NCBI GenBank assembly: GCA_036785705.1 | Contig: JAWUZG010000036.1 | Location: 17,231,501-17,295,500 of the forward strand | Direction of reading: 5' to 3' | DNA length: 64,000 bases | Source: Acanthornis magna | Taxonomy: Eukaryota > Chordata > Aves > Passeriformes > Acanthizidae | Shown here: piece by piece, positions 38,001 through 49,597 of the stretch | Numbering within the stretch: position 1 is the stretch's first letter | How the letters are laid out: each line of letters starts with the position of its first letter | Notes under the pieces: model-generated | What the model saw: only the letters and a program-made list of their open reading frames with translations | Database searches by the model: none | Told to the model about the DNA's origin: nothing | Position numbers and translations under genes: made by a program

Positions 38001-41000
38001 AAGAAAAAGGGTTTTCCTCAGGTCTGACCCCAGCACATAATGGGACATAAAAATGCCCACAATGAAAGACTGGTCTGTTGGTTTTCCACAATGTTGTCCT
38101 GGCAGTGCTGCTGCAGTGTATAAAAACCAGGAGGAGCAATAGCTTGCTGCAGCTGCAGGCTCTTAAAAAGGGAAAAGTTCTTGGTGCACAAATACTGAAG
38201 GTCTTCTCCTACAGGAAAGCCCTAATGAACTGTCTCCTGAAACATTGTTGCACAGTAATGAAGTCTGCTATATTGATCTTGATTTGCTTTGGTGTTTTAG
38301 GAAAAAGTTTCTATTACACGCTTTAAGTAAAGAATGCGTGGTGTTTAATAGGCTGTGGTAATCAGGAGATATATTTTAATCTAATAATAACATTAAAATC
38401 CAAGTCTCACAAAGGCTTCTTTTTGAAAGCAAGTAATTAGGGCCTGATAATAAAACGTTATGTGGTCAAATTGCTTTCAGTGAAAGATGTGAAAATGGTC
38501 TTTGCTGAAAGAACTTACACCAAAGAGTTATAGATGAGGTCTTTGGGTAAAAAAAAAAGTTATTTGAATAGTTCTCTGTTGTCATTCCTAGGTGTCTGAC
38601 AACATTGTGTGACATTCTTTCCTACCTATGTTTTAAGGATTCTTAAGAGGAAAGGTAACTGAGAACTGGCAACAACTAACAAAAAGGAAAATGTAATTAT
38701 GAAAGATTATCATACGGATTTCAAGAAGTGAGATAGCACTAATTAAGTAGGAGCAATGGTATGTTGCAGAAGCCGCAGTCTCAGCAGTTCAGCTGTGCTC
38801 TGAGAGGGGCTTAAATCTAGAACCGAGCAAGCATGAGCTCTGTGAGCCTGTAGAGCAGCACAGTGGAAAACAGCTTGTAATGTTTTCAGAGTGAATTTGC
38901 TTCCTCCAGCTGGGCGAACAAACAGCAATAATTCCACAGGTAGATTGGCTGTGAATTAAAAATGATTTACTGTACAGCAGCACAAAGAACTGAAAGGATT
39001 TGTTGCAGAAAACTTCTTCCAACAGAGCACTCAATTTTTATTCTGTGTTATTTTTCTTTAATATTGTCTTCTCTTCAAAGACACAGGGATGAGCAAACAC
39101 TGATTTATTAAGAAAAAGAAATCTCTATCATTAATATTTACTGTCCTCCTGCCAGATATGTCTCAAGGCAAACTGTCACCAGAATGTAGTTTTGCAATTC
39201 TCATCCCTCTGCATCCGTGTTCCCAGCAGCAGAGGGGCTGGTTCTTTTTTCCTGGTTGCTTTGGTTTGCTGGCTTCTATTTTAGGCAGTTTAGGCAATGG
39301 TTTGCACTGCTGGTGGGTGGTGGAGCATCACCTGTGTGTTTCGTTCAGTCTGCAGGAGTCATTGGGATGAGCTCTGTGACTGTCTCTTCTGAGATGCTGG
39401 GTAGCAGGAGGCAAAGCTCCTCTTTAACTGAACGCTCCTTTCTGGGTGGATTGGGAGAATCAGGAAGGGACCCTGCACAGCTCAGCTGTTGCTCTGGATA
39501 TTGGAGCTTTGAGCTGAACACGTGATGAGGGGTCTGTAGCTCTCCACTTGCTGTGTTAGCATGTAATCAAAGGAGTGCCTTTCTGCTGGGTGTATGGTGA
39601 ATTGGCTTAATGGAATCATCTTTATTTACTTTCCCTGACAAGCAGGAACTAGTTATTAATGAAATAAGAAATTATAATAAATATCAGAGATAGTGCTAAG
39701 AGAAGCTTTCCAAATGCACTGAAGTCGAATAGTAGAAAGGCAGTTTGGTAGCAAAAATATTACTTTTTATTTACTTTTATTATGCTGGTCCAGTATAGGA
39801 GTTACAAAGTTAGCTTTCTGAAATCAGGTACATACTCTGACTGTATTCAAATCCATAGTTAAGGGTTTCCTCCGGATTTTGTTTTCATCTGTGAGAAAAC
39901 AGCTGAAGTTTATCAAATTATGGTCTTTTATAGTATTTATTAAATTTATATATCCAAGAATTTTCTGTACTTTTTAAAAAAAGGTATAGTGAAGTCCTGA
40001 TGACTGCATTTGGCAGCAGTACTGCACCTTTTGAGAGACTGAGTTTCAAGTAATGGCTTTTCAGCTTGGGGCATACATTCCATGAACCAGTAGCTGTCAG
40101 GAATTGCTCAGTGCTCTAGTTTTGGTAAAAAGTGATGGATGTGTCTTCTTGGTCCTGCTTGTGACACTCAGCCATAAGCCAGATTTGCTGTTAAACACAG
40201 GCTGTCTCGGTTTGTGAGTGATGGAGTGGTAAACTTAAAAAACTTCCGTGTTGGCAGCAGCTACACTGGCATTTCAGATCTGGCTTCTCAATTCAGTGCT
40301 GGCGATTTTTACCTGCCAAAGGGCTTGTGATCATTAGAGAGAACAGCAAGTGGCCCACACCAGTGTGCAGTCAGAAAGATACATAGTGTGGTCATGCCGT
40401 TTGCACAGAACAGGAAACTAGTGATGAATAGAGGAGAAGGAACAGCTGGTGTTTAGTCTGAAATGGCTGCAGGGCTCAGCAGGATGAATGCACAGCTTAT
40501 CCAGGTCTGTCCAAGATAAAGCAATACTTTATACTTAATGTATTTGGCCAGCCAGCCAGGAAACACTGCATAAAATTTGTCAATTGGTTCTTAAATGTAA
40601 GCAGTGATGAAATCCCTCCACAGAGAGCAGATATCACTCACTAATGGATTTTGCTGCCCCAAAGAATAATGACATTAAGGTCATTCATGCCCGTGGTGTT
40701 GTGTCATCATTAGAAAAACACTGGAGGAAGGACTTTCTTTTGTGAAATGTCTGGCATTCACAGACATTAATTTTAGACAGTTGGATGATGGTTTTTGCAT
40801 TTTGTGTAAATTAACTGCTTACTAGCTAGGACCCACCTTTTCATTGATGGTGAGGAAAATCACATGCATCTGGCTGAATTTCTTTAAACAAACAATTAGG
40901 GAAATGTAACATACTGCAGAAAAATCTAACTGCTAGCCTAACTGAATGGAAGATGATGTAAACAAGTCTTTAAATCTGTTCTTTGTAATCTCTTACTTAT

Positions 41001-42337
41001 AGGGAAGAAAAAAAGACTTTTTAGTGCATAACTTTTAGCCTACTTCTAGAAGGTGACAGCACTTTTAGCAGCTGTTTTCATCAGGATACCAGGTTAAATA
41101 AAGGACTCTAAAGTGCAAGAAAAATTAATCAGAAACATTTAGGGGATCTGGAAGGCTATATTCATGTCCTGGATAAACTGGTTGTGTTTAAACAAAAACT
41201 GGTTTTCATAATCTTTCCTGTTCTTATAAGTAAAATTTTAAGGTAAACAGAAAGCAAACTTTGATACCTGTGAGCTGTCCTGATGTTAGGTCCTTCTTGC
41301 ATTCCTTGTAGGAGGGAGGTATGTGTTTAATTCTTTGTGATTTTTTTTTTAGCAGGGCCCATAAGGAAGTACTGTAGCCCACTAGTGTATTAGACATTTT
41401 GATTAAATCTCCTCTCTTTGTGCAGACACATGTGCAGGGACACTAATGTGACTTCTAATGTCCTTAATGAAGGCCTTCACTGCTTAGATGGTCTTCACAG
41501 ACAAACCTATGTATATGGGAGACAATCACATAGGCAAAACATCTACTCCGAGCTTTTTGTTTCCAGCCTGAGGTGCAGCAGGGTGTTTAGGCAGTTTAGC
41601 AAGATGGGCAGGTGAGGCTTTTGCTCCGGCCATCACTAGAAAAGTGCTTTCCTTCTGAAGTAGTCAGTTGCCTATCTGGAGGATCCCAGGGTTACGTATG
41701 CACTGGCTGTGGTTACTTGGATCTGTTTGAGGCTGACTCCAGAATCCCTCTGTTATGAGAGCAGCTTACTGAATGGCAGTATTATTTTTCTACTATGTCC
41801 TAATGTGGCCAGAAAAGCAGAGGACGTGGGAATTTTTTTTTTCCCCAGGCAAGAAAATCAATGTAGGCAAAACCTAGATGAAAAAAGGCAAACATTGATG
41901 ATGAGTGGCTAAATAAACCTGAATGAGGGCTAGCTAAATGCAAAATGAAAAGTGGATGCAAATATTCCTAAGTTTGTGAGCAGTGCAGGCATAAGCAGTA
42001 GGTAGAGATGATTGAAAATTTTGCACGCTCTGTATACATAGCAATAATGTGTGAGAACAAAGGATGTAGGAGGGGTACAGAGATTAAAATTAGGAACTAG
42101 GCAATCATCATATAAGCCTTTCACAACATAAATCACACGGTAGCTTCAAATTTAGTTAAAAAACTGCATGGTATACACTAGGGAACAATCGGTAAAGGAA
42201 GGTGGATGGATGAGATGGCAGTTTTCTCCTAATCCTGGTAATTAGGAGTATTAGTGACCGTGATAACCACTACTAGATGTGCTGCATTTGGTGTTAAACT
42301 GATTGTTTGCTAAACTTCTCTCTGTTTTTATTTCTAG
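29093..42337 (+). other. LHFPL2: LHFPL2 intron, 13.2 kb
   Basis: Starts GTACGT and ends TTTATTTCTAG, phase 1. No exon, RNA gene or intact mobile element is recognised inside. It is T-rich on the + strand like the upstream region. Contents worth naming are a (GT)n tract at 29910-29927, a GC-richer, purine-rich patch near 33.9-34.2 kb, and a 16-bp direct duplication with 22-bp period at 36896-36933. A TATAAAAA at about 38118 has no supporting elements. Confidence 0.9.
29910..29927. repeat. (GT)n microsatellite
   Basis: Eight to nine GT units inside the LHFPL2 intron. Confidence 0.85.
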
Positions 42338-42594
42338 GGCTCTTCCTTATCTTAGGCTTGATACTTTACCCTGCAGGTTGGGGATGCCAGAAGGCAACAA
42401 ACTATTGTGGAAATTATGCTTCTGCTTACAAACTCGGAGACTGTTCCTTGGGCTGGGCTTTCTACACAGCTATCGGTGGCACTGTTCTGACATTCATCTG
42501 TGCAGTCTTCTCGGCGCAAGCTGAAATAGCCACATCCAGTGACAAAGTGCAAGAAGAAATAGAAGAAGGAAAAAACCTTATCTGCCTCCTTTAA
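42338..42594 (+). CDS. LHFPL2: LHFPL2, coding exon 2 (residues 144-228) and stop
   Basis: Terminal coding exon of LHFPL2. It opens at GGCTCTTCC after the acceptor TTTCTAG, completing the split glycine codon G|GG from the first exon. It encodes the rest of membrane segment 3 ([16 protein letters not shown]), the second extracellular loop with cysteines at about 159, 166 and 178 (numbering of the joined protein), membrane segment 4 (about 182-202) and an acidic cytosolic tail ending [10 protein letters not shown] before TAA. The tail and segment 4 read as near-identical to vertebrate LHFPL2, including [15 protein letters not shown]. Frame and length fit exactly with the upstream exon. The overlapping - strand open frame at 42352-42615 is a shadow. 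Confidence 0.97.
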
Positions 42595-42782
42595 CTCCAG
42601 TGGGGAAAAATACAAGCACCCGGATCTTTATCTGCTTTCCATTGACTGGGCAAGCAGATCCATTTGCCTGTTTTTACCATTTGTGTGATTGAGCCCCATG
42701 CATTCCAGCCCTGAACTACTGAAAGGGTCTTTCTTCCTTGCTGGGCAATGAGGATCAGAGAAAGGATCCCAAGAAAGCAGAA

Positions 42783-42790
42783 TGTAAATA
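42783..42790 (+). promoter_or_regulatory. Pumilio response element candidate 1
   Basis: TGTAAATA, an exact match to UGUANAUA, in the proximal LHFPL2 3' UTR, about 190 bases after the stop codon. Binding is inferred from consensus only. Confidence 0.4.
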
Positions 42791-42870
42791 CTTGGGGATA
42801 TTTTTAGTTTCATTCTGTGATCAGGACACAGTGGAATATATTAATCTGGCTGGGGATGTGAGTAATCACA

Positions 42871-42878
42871 TGTATATA
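42871..42878 (+). promoter_or_regulatory. Pumilio response element candidate 2
   Basis: TGTATATA, a second exact UGUANAUA match 88 bases after the first and about 95 bases before the proximal poly(A) signal. The pair lies in the part of the 3' UTR shared by short and long forms. Confidence 0.4.
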
Positions 42879-42964
42879 GCAGGAATGTTGTTAAAACTGA
42901 CAAATTCTGATTAATCGGATTGCCTAACCCACCTTGGTCACTTTGAAGAATTTGGGTTTAAAAT

Positions 42965-42970
42965 AATAAA
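42965..42970 (+). terminator. LHFPL2: Proximal poly(A) signal of LHFPL2 (candidate)
   Basis: Canonical AATAAA followed within about 20 bases by a strongly U-rich stretch (TTTTTTTCTTTTTTT) that could serve as the downstream element. It would produce a short mRNA. Use is not proven. Confidence 0.45.
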
Positions 42971-43610
42971 AGCCAGCACATTTTTTTCTTTTTTTAAGCA
43001 AAAGAAGTCTATTTTAATGAGGCTTTTTTTCCAAGGGCTCCCTTCACTGGTGAATATTTCTTCACCATCACCTGGTTTGGTACCATTTTCATGGAGGTGC
43101 TTTTTGATCCTAGAAGTACAGTGCCTTCTTGGATATTAACGCTATGTTGGAGAGAGCAGAGCTGATGTTTGCATCAATCTTTAGGCATTTAGAAAATTAA
43201 GTCCCTGCCAGATTTCTCTCTCTTGAATCTTAGGGCTCAAGGTGTGTGCCACTTGTTACTTAGAAAGTAAATATTGTTTCCTCTGACTAGACAGAGAAGC
43301 TGTTGTTAAACTGGCTCTCACCTGATTCAGATAAAATTGAAACATTTCTGCAATCTTTATTAAAACTTCTGAAATCCCAGGCAGACAACAGCTCCCCACA
43401 GCACCAGCCTGATCTGGGCTGCAGTCTCTCCCACAACTGTGGATCTCACATTGAACTTCAACAGTATTACTTTTTCTCTTGTCAGTGGAACATCCTTCCC
43501 AGTCTATAGATCAATCTATCTCATGACCCAGACGCACATAAATCTTTAGGAAATTTAAATTTTTCAGGAAGCCTTGACAAATTCTACATGGCTGGGAAGA
43601 TTTTTTTTCC

Positions 43611-43634
43611 TTTTTTTTTTTTTTTTTTTTTTTT
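43611..43634. repeat. Poly(T) tract, T24, followed by (GT)4
   Basis: Uninterrupted run of 24 T, preceded by T8-CC and followed by GTGTGTGTAG, inside the LHFPL2 3' UTR. Likely length-variable; it would be poly(U) in the mRNA. Confidence 0.85.
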
Positions 43635-44080
43635 GTGTGTGTAGTAGTAGACCTTTTTCCAACTAAATCAGCAGAAATTAAACAGACTTTATCACAAATT
43701 ACATTTTTTTCTCAAAGCCAGCTGGTTATTTGTGGTGTTGCCTTACTGGAACTACTTCTGATATCAAATTTGTAAGGTATTTAAAAAACAAAGGAATGAT
43801 GCAACTGTGCCATAGGAGCATTGGGGATAATTCATCTGAGAAGTAGTTCTAATGAAATACTAGGTGGATTTTAGAATTCCTCTTCCTACTTCTTGGTAGT
43901 TTAACATCAATCCAACGACAGTGTTGCTTCACTGTGTTACACAGAGCAGAGATTCTTTTTTATGCCTGGTCAGCCCCTTACAGTGTGCCATTAGGTATTA
44001 AAAAATCGTTGTTACTGTACAGGTAGCTGCTTTCAAGGCACTGCTCAAGTCCTTCACAACATGAGAGCTGTTCAGCAGCC

Positions 44081-44230
44081 CTGACGGCGGGCCCAAGCAG
44101 CCTCGAGGACGGGCACACAGTCGCGGAGCTGGGCCCCCATCCAGCGCCTGCTGCACACCATGGACACAGAGCAGCTCCCGGCCTGCGCCCCTGTGCCCAC
44201 GGCACCTGCAGCCCGCGCGCTGGACGGATA
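44081..44230. other. Isolated CpG-dense, GC-rich block
   Basis: About 150 bp with roughly 14 CpG dinucleotides, in sharp contrast to the AT-rich, CpG-poor surroundings. Open frames cross it on both strands but none matches a family I know. It lies inside the inferred LHFPL2 3' UTR about 1.5 kb after the stop. It could be an inserted GC-rich fragment or a small regulatory CpG cluster; its origin is not recognised. A second, milder GC-rich patch follows at about 44.5-44.7 kb. Confidence 0.6.
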
Positions 44231-45691
44231 CACAGGTGACCTCTGAGATGCAGTGCAACAAGTAAGGTCAACTTCTGCCTATATTCCAAAAGGGATTGTT
44301 TTAATCTAGCCTCTTCTTGCATTTACCTGCTCCTGCAACCCACATCCACCACTTTAAATAGGGTAACTCACTTATCTTTTAAATACTGAATTTAAATCTC
44401 CTCCAAAAGTTATGGTCTGGGACCAATTGCCTGCACAAATCAAGATTTTAACAACACAAAACTACCAGCACAAAGTGGTGCCTGAGGATGACAATCACAG
44501 CCCACGCATTCTGTCCACACCTCTGTTTGTCTCATTGACTTTGCCCCATACAGACCCCCACACCTGAAGGACACGCACTGGGCTTGTACCTGGGGTCCAG
44601 CCAGGCATCCTCCAGGCATCCCTCCTGAGCCCCTGCTGGAGTGTGCACTGGACCTGGGCCACCAGCTCAGCTCTGCTCTGCCCTCAGGGCACTGCAATTG
44701 GGAAAGAGGGGGCAAGCAGCTGTGAGTACCATATAAACCAGCTAAAAATTAATTACTATGTAGATTTACAGTTGTAGCTTCCTTAGGTGGGTAGCAATCC
44801 AACGTCCAGGTCACCACTGCCAACAAATCATGGCACAGTATTAGGGTGACAAATGCTGCTTTGGCTTGAGCACTTGATTAGTCAGAATCAGGTCAGTTCT
44901 TAAAAAGGTAGAGACGGCATACACCACTCTGGCTGAGCAGTAAACAATGAGCAACCTTCATTCATGTTACTAGCTGACCTCTGCTGTGATCCACGTGATG
45001 CTTGTAAGAATTTCAACAGTACATTTTGTTTGGGTTTATTTTTTTTAAGTGCAAAGGAGATATTTTCAGTGGCACGTTTTGCTTTTGTTTGCATTCGTAA
45101 CCAAGAACCAGCTTTTCTGCTTGTTGCTGGTATATTATCAGCTTGCTCTGCAACAGCATAATCAACTAATTTGCAAGAATATCCATGTCCATCATATAGC
45201 ACATATAGAAGACAGGCTGGGAAGAAATACAGAGGAAAAAATAATCAGAATTTCTTTTCTCAGGGTTCTGTTTTTCTAGCAAGTGATAAGGTGGTATATA
45301 TTCAGATTTTTTAATTATTTTTCCCTGGGTGAGGTTTTCAGGTGCAGGGTGCACTCATTAGGTTTCACAGCTGTTTAAATTGCTCCTGAAGTTCACCTTA
45401 GCAGTAGCTTTCAAAGGCACTTTGGGAAAAAAAAAGAAAAATCAGCTTAAAGTTAATTTAATTGATTTATGAGGGGGCTGCAGAGTGTAACTGCTTCTTA
45501 ATGTACATGCACTGCGTAGGATCTAGAGGAATTTGCTGTGGACTCTTTAAAACCTGTGTGCCAATTAGTTCAGTTTAACTTTGTTTTTGTGGTATTGAAG
45601 AATTCTTCAAACATCTGTGGTTTTATCAACTTCTTAAACTTATATTCATTAAAGTGCCATAGACTTTTTTTTTAAATTGTAGCATATTTAA

Positions 45692-45711
45692 ATATATATA
45701 TATATATATAC
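45692..45711. repeat. (AT)n microsatellite
   Basis: About ten AT units in the distal LHFPL2 3' UTR. Confidence 0.9.
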
Positions 45712-46164
45712 ACAGACTTGTGTGAGATGTGCAATACAAGGAATGGGTTTTGTGGGGGTTTTGGTTGGTTGTTTTTTTGTTGGGTTTTTTTTTGTTTGTT
45801 TGTTTTAGTTTTAAACAAGTGATTTGAAAAGGGACTTCCCAGGGAAGAATTGGCTGGAGTTTGGTGGTGTGGATATAGAGTAATGCAATAAAATCACTGA
45901 TGTTGAAGATCAATACAACAGTAGTAACAGCAGCTGGAAGATTTGACAAAAATACCTTCTAGATTGATTTGAATTACTCACACCTGTGTAATAAAGACAC
46001 TTCCAGTGTGAAGCTGTGTCCACCTCTGGCCATTAACACTCTAAAAGCTGAAGAGGCTCAGCAAGGTTTCTTAGTGTGCTTTATTTGTAATGCAGCACTG
46101 CAAAAAACATTGCTACTGAGCTGTTTCTGGGTTGTCTATATTGCCTTTGTTATCTATTTTACTC

Positions 46165-46170
46165 AATAAA
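46165..46170 (+). terminator. LHFPL2: Distal poly(A) signal of LHFPL2 (likely)
   Basis: Canonical AATAAA followed by GTTCTCTGATTCTGAG and a T8 tract, a good GU/U-rich downstream element. It lies about 3.6 kb after the stop codon, consistent with a long LHFPL2 3' UTR. Another variant signal, ATTAAA at 46751-46756, is further downstream and could give a still longer form. Confidence 0.5.
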
Positions 46171-46190
46171 GTTCTCTGATTCTGAGATTT

Positions 46191-47206
46191 TTTTTCAGCC
46201 AAATCATTTCCATTTTGCATTGTAACCCCCCCCCACTGAAGTTTCCCATGTCCTAGTGGTAAATGGAGAGGAGTTCAGGCCTTCCTTGAAAGCCATGGGC
46301 ACTGGTGCCTACCTCAAGGAAAGGGCAGAGTCCAACAAAAGCAGAGCATGGCAGCAACACATACACAGCTCCTCGGTATAGAAAGAGTGGCTGCAGCGAT
46401 CCAGCTAGAGTAGATTTTGAGCCATGGTTTATTTGTGGTACTGTTTTTCTGTTCTTGACTCACCACTATGTACATTTGTTAGCATGAATGATGTACCTAA
46501 TGTCTTCTTTTTAATCTAAAATTTCAATTAAATGTGAGTTTTTGAACTTTTAACAGGAGTCTGACTACCTTAATTCAAGCATATTGGACAAGTAGAGCCA
46601 AGCTGAGCTTTAATTGTAGCTTTAACAGCATTTAAGATCCCAGTCCAATGATGTATTTCAGATTCCCATCTGACTTTAACAATAATTACTGCTTACTGAT
46701 CAAAAGTATGTGATCTGAAATTGTAACTATGTGTTATACAATACAGTTGCATTAAAGAGACTTTCTAATTGAATACAGGTCTGAAAAATGTGTTTCATTT
46801 TGCAACTGAAGCTCTGCAGTTCCTTTCTCATGAAAAGGGGTAGTAACGGTTGTAAAACAAATATTGATTCATCATACACAGACCTTTAAAATGGTGTTTG
46901 CCACAGTGTGTTGCACCGTTCAGCTGTGACATGACAAACACGAGAGAAAGGTTATAAAGCCAGTCTATAGCAGAACCAGGAGCAAGGCTTTCAGCAGTTT
47001 AAAGTCAGCATGTCACTTATTTGTCAGTTGCTATGGTCCACTTCTATTAAATTTACATATCATTAATTACATGTCATTTAATTACACTTCTAACAGTTCC
47101 TAAACTTCCAAAAAAGTAGCTCTTGGTTAAAACTTGGAACATTTAGAAACTTACAGTCCAGAAGTAAGGGGATAGGTGCCACTGAATGCACCACTACCAT
47201 AGTCAA
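46191..47206. other. Short interval between the two convergent genes
   Basis: No exon or repeat family is recognised. It contains a C9 run near 46227 and an ATTAAA at 46751. The change from T-rich to A-rich + strand happens around here. How much is truly intergenic depends on which poly(A) sites the two genes use. Confidence 0.45.
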
Positions 47207-47703
47207 TTTATTAATTTCAAAACAGGTATAGAGAGAGCAGTTATTCTAAAAATACAAAATACTGCTTAAAGAAATTATTAAGTACTGATTTGAATATCTA
47301 AAAATATTACCTTCCTTTTTCAGTGAAGTTAATGGATTTGGCAATAGAGCACAGAGTTCAAGACTCAAATTTTGCTTATTGTTAGCGATTTCTGTATTCT
47401 AGTAACTTGTCCCCCAAGCTCCAGCTGGGTTTAGAACAGTGATGCAATCACAAAGTGGATGTCTATTATCAATATCAGAGTGACAGGAATATAAAGATGA
47501 TGTCTTGTTCTGTGATTCACCGAAAGCTTATTTTCAATTAGATACCTTTTATTTGGAGTATCTTCATATCGATAAAATTCTGAGAGTGTAGGAATCAATG
47601 TCCCTAACTGGCTTTTAAGGTACCACTCAGATGCAGTGGGATCAGTCACTTGGTCTGACCAAGGTGAAAGAAAAAGAATTCCAAATTTAATTACACAGGT
47701 CAT

Positions 47704-47770
47704 AGGCTGGACTCAATGATCTCAGAGGTGTTTTAGGTCTTTTCCAACCTAATTGGTTCTGTGATTCTCT
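47704..47770 (+). mobile_element. CR1-type LINE 3' end fragment
   Basis: The stretch reads GGCTGGACTCAATGATCTC, then AGGTCTTTTCCAACCTAAT and GGTTCTGTGATTCTCTATTCT, the typical 3' terminus of sauropsid CR1 elements with its degenerate ATTCTGTG-type tail. Only about 70 bp remain, with no coding part. The element runs on the + strand, against SCAMP1. Confidence 0.75.
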
Positions 47771-49575
47771 ATTCTGACTACTTCCAGTTGCTCTCTTCCC
47801 TTGGACAAGAAGTGATGCTCCACTGCCCAATTCAGGATATGCATTTTTTCCTTTAAAATATCATGCACTCCTCTAAAAAGAACATCATGCATTCCTCTAA
47901 AAAAATACAGGCACGACAAAGACAACAGTGCTGCACTTAAAAACAGCAACCATTCTTTGCCATGTGTGCAATGACTACAGCTCAGGCATACACAATCATT
48001 TAATTAAGCTATAGACACGGTAAAATCCACTTGCAGCATTGTCAGCTGCAACAGTGGCAGAGCAGCTGCTGCCACAGAGGCACCAGTGGTCAGAGGCAGC
48101 TGTCCTGTACACTGGTCTGGGCTCCAGCCAGTGTAGCCTACCCAACTCCAGCTGTACAGCTGCAGACCAGGAAAGCTGAGTGCATGGTCACAAGTAATTG
48201 AGGTCAGTCTGTTTTCCAGGCCTGCACCAGCCTTGTTTTTACTAAAACAGCCTCCAACTTTATCAATAAAAATCTGTCCCCAACATTTCCCATCTCTCCA
48301 GCTGGAGGTTTCCCTTCATGAATCATGGATATAAAGAAGTAAAACCTGATATTCTCAACACTCGAAACAGCAGCTCCTCTGTATTAAAGTATTTTCCTTC
48401 ATGTCTGAGTGTAATGTAACAGGTACATGAAGGAACACTCACTAAAAGTAGGACAGTACACTTCTTTTATATATACACATACACAACTTAGTTAACAGGC
48501 AGCTCCAAGTGTATTGGTAGATAAACAAATGTATTGAAAGAACAACTGTTTGAGGTAATCACTTTCATCCAACAAAAAGCACATTTTCTTTGAGCTGTAT
48601 ATGCTTCCATTGAACTGCTGGATAATTAATTGCTTTTCTTCCAAAGCAAAATGTATGGCAGCCTGAGCCACATGTAATACTGCCTTAGCAATGTCTTTTT
48701 TCCTTTTCCCTCAGTACCACGTGACACAGTATCTAGTTTAATCCTTGCATAAAGTTTCACTGGCATTTGCTGCTGAGCTAAGAGATCTCCACTACTTCCT
48801 TTGTAAATCTTCCTGATTTTTCTAATTATGAGAATAAAAGCTACTTGCAGACTTAAAATTAACTTGCAGAAAAAAAGTACAAACTAATTCATACATGTTT
48901 TAATGTAACTGAGTCAAACCTTAACTGTTTTAATTATCTGACCTACTGTGCCCTACTATGGATTCATAAACAGAATGCTCTAGGTGTGTGCCTTTTCCTT
49001 GACAGAAATGTCCTTCCAGAAGTATCACTGAGTAATTTTAATCACAGTTCTTTTAACCCATGCTCTTTTCTCAGTGTGTGCATGCCTTTCCAACTCCATG
49101 CTTACAACTTCTTGAGGAAACTAGCATCAGCAAACCAGAGGAACTATCTCCCAACCAAGAGCACTAAAATTGTGTAATAATTCTAAATGTAAAGCAGACT
49201 GGATTATGTGGCACAACCATGCTTACATTTACAAGAAAGTACAAAACTTCTTCCTTCAGTGTGCTCTCACTGCCATCCTAGATCTGCAAATTACAAAGAA
49301 AGATCAAGCTGGTGAACAATTTCAATACTGACTGATGCATCTTGCGCAAGTGTCTTCAAGAACACACACCTGCCATCTCCCAAAATAATCCTGACTGTAT
49401 CTCAGAGCACTGTTCTCTGTATCATGCATTTGCAAACTTAACTACATCACAGTGGTCTAGAGGAAGTCATTCTGCCCTTCAAAGGAAACCCAGTAATAAG
49501 ATGACCAGATGCTAGTGACCAGATGCTACAACTGACATTGTATGAAAAAAAAATCAACAGATTTGATAATGCCTC

Positions 49576-49597
49576 AAAAAAAAAAAAAAAAAAAAAA
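49576..49597. repeat. Poly(A) tract, A22
   Basis: Uninterrupted run of 22 A. On the SCAMP1 sense strand it is poly(T). No retroposed body or flanking duplication is recognised. Confidence 0.85.

Larger units (their letters stand above)
42595..46190 (+). other. LHFPL2: LHFPL2 3' UTR (distal form, inferred)
   Basis: From the stop codon to just past the AATAAA at 46165. T-rich throughout. It contains two Pumilio-type motifs, a proximal AATAAA, a T24 plus (GT)4 tract, an isolated CpG-dense block at about 44.08-44.23 kb and an (AT)n tract at 45692. The extent is inferred; use of the proximal signal would give a 3' UTR of only about 390 bases. Confidence 0.5.

Noticed and set aside
38118..38125. 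TATAAAAA as a second internal promoter
   Set aside because: No CCAAT or GC box, no initiator match and no good splice donor downstream; TATA-like strings are common in this AT-rich intron.
43978..44322. 114-codon - strand open frame across the CpG-dense block as a coding exon
   Set aside because: Open only because the GC-rich block has few stop codons; no family resemblance and inside the inferred LHFPL2 3' UTR.
49576..49597. A22 tract as the tail of a processed pseudogene
   Set aside because: No recognisable gene-derived sequence precedes it on the + strand and no target-site duplication is seen.
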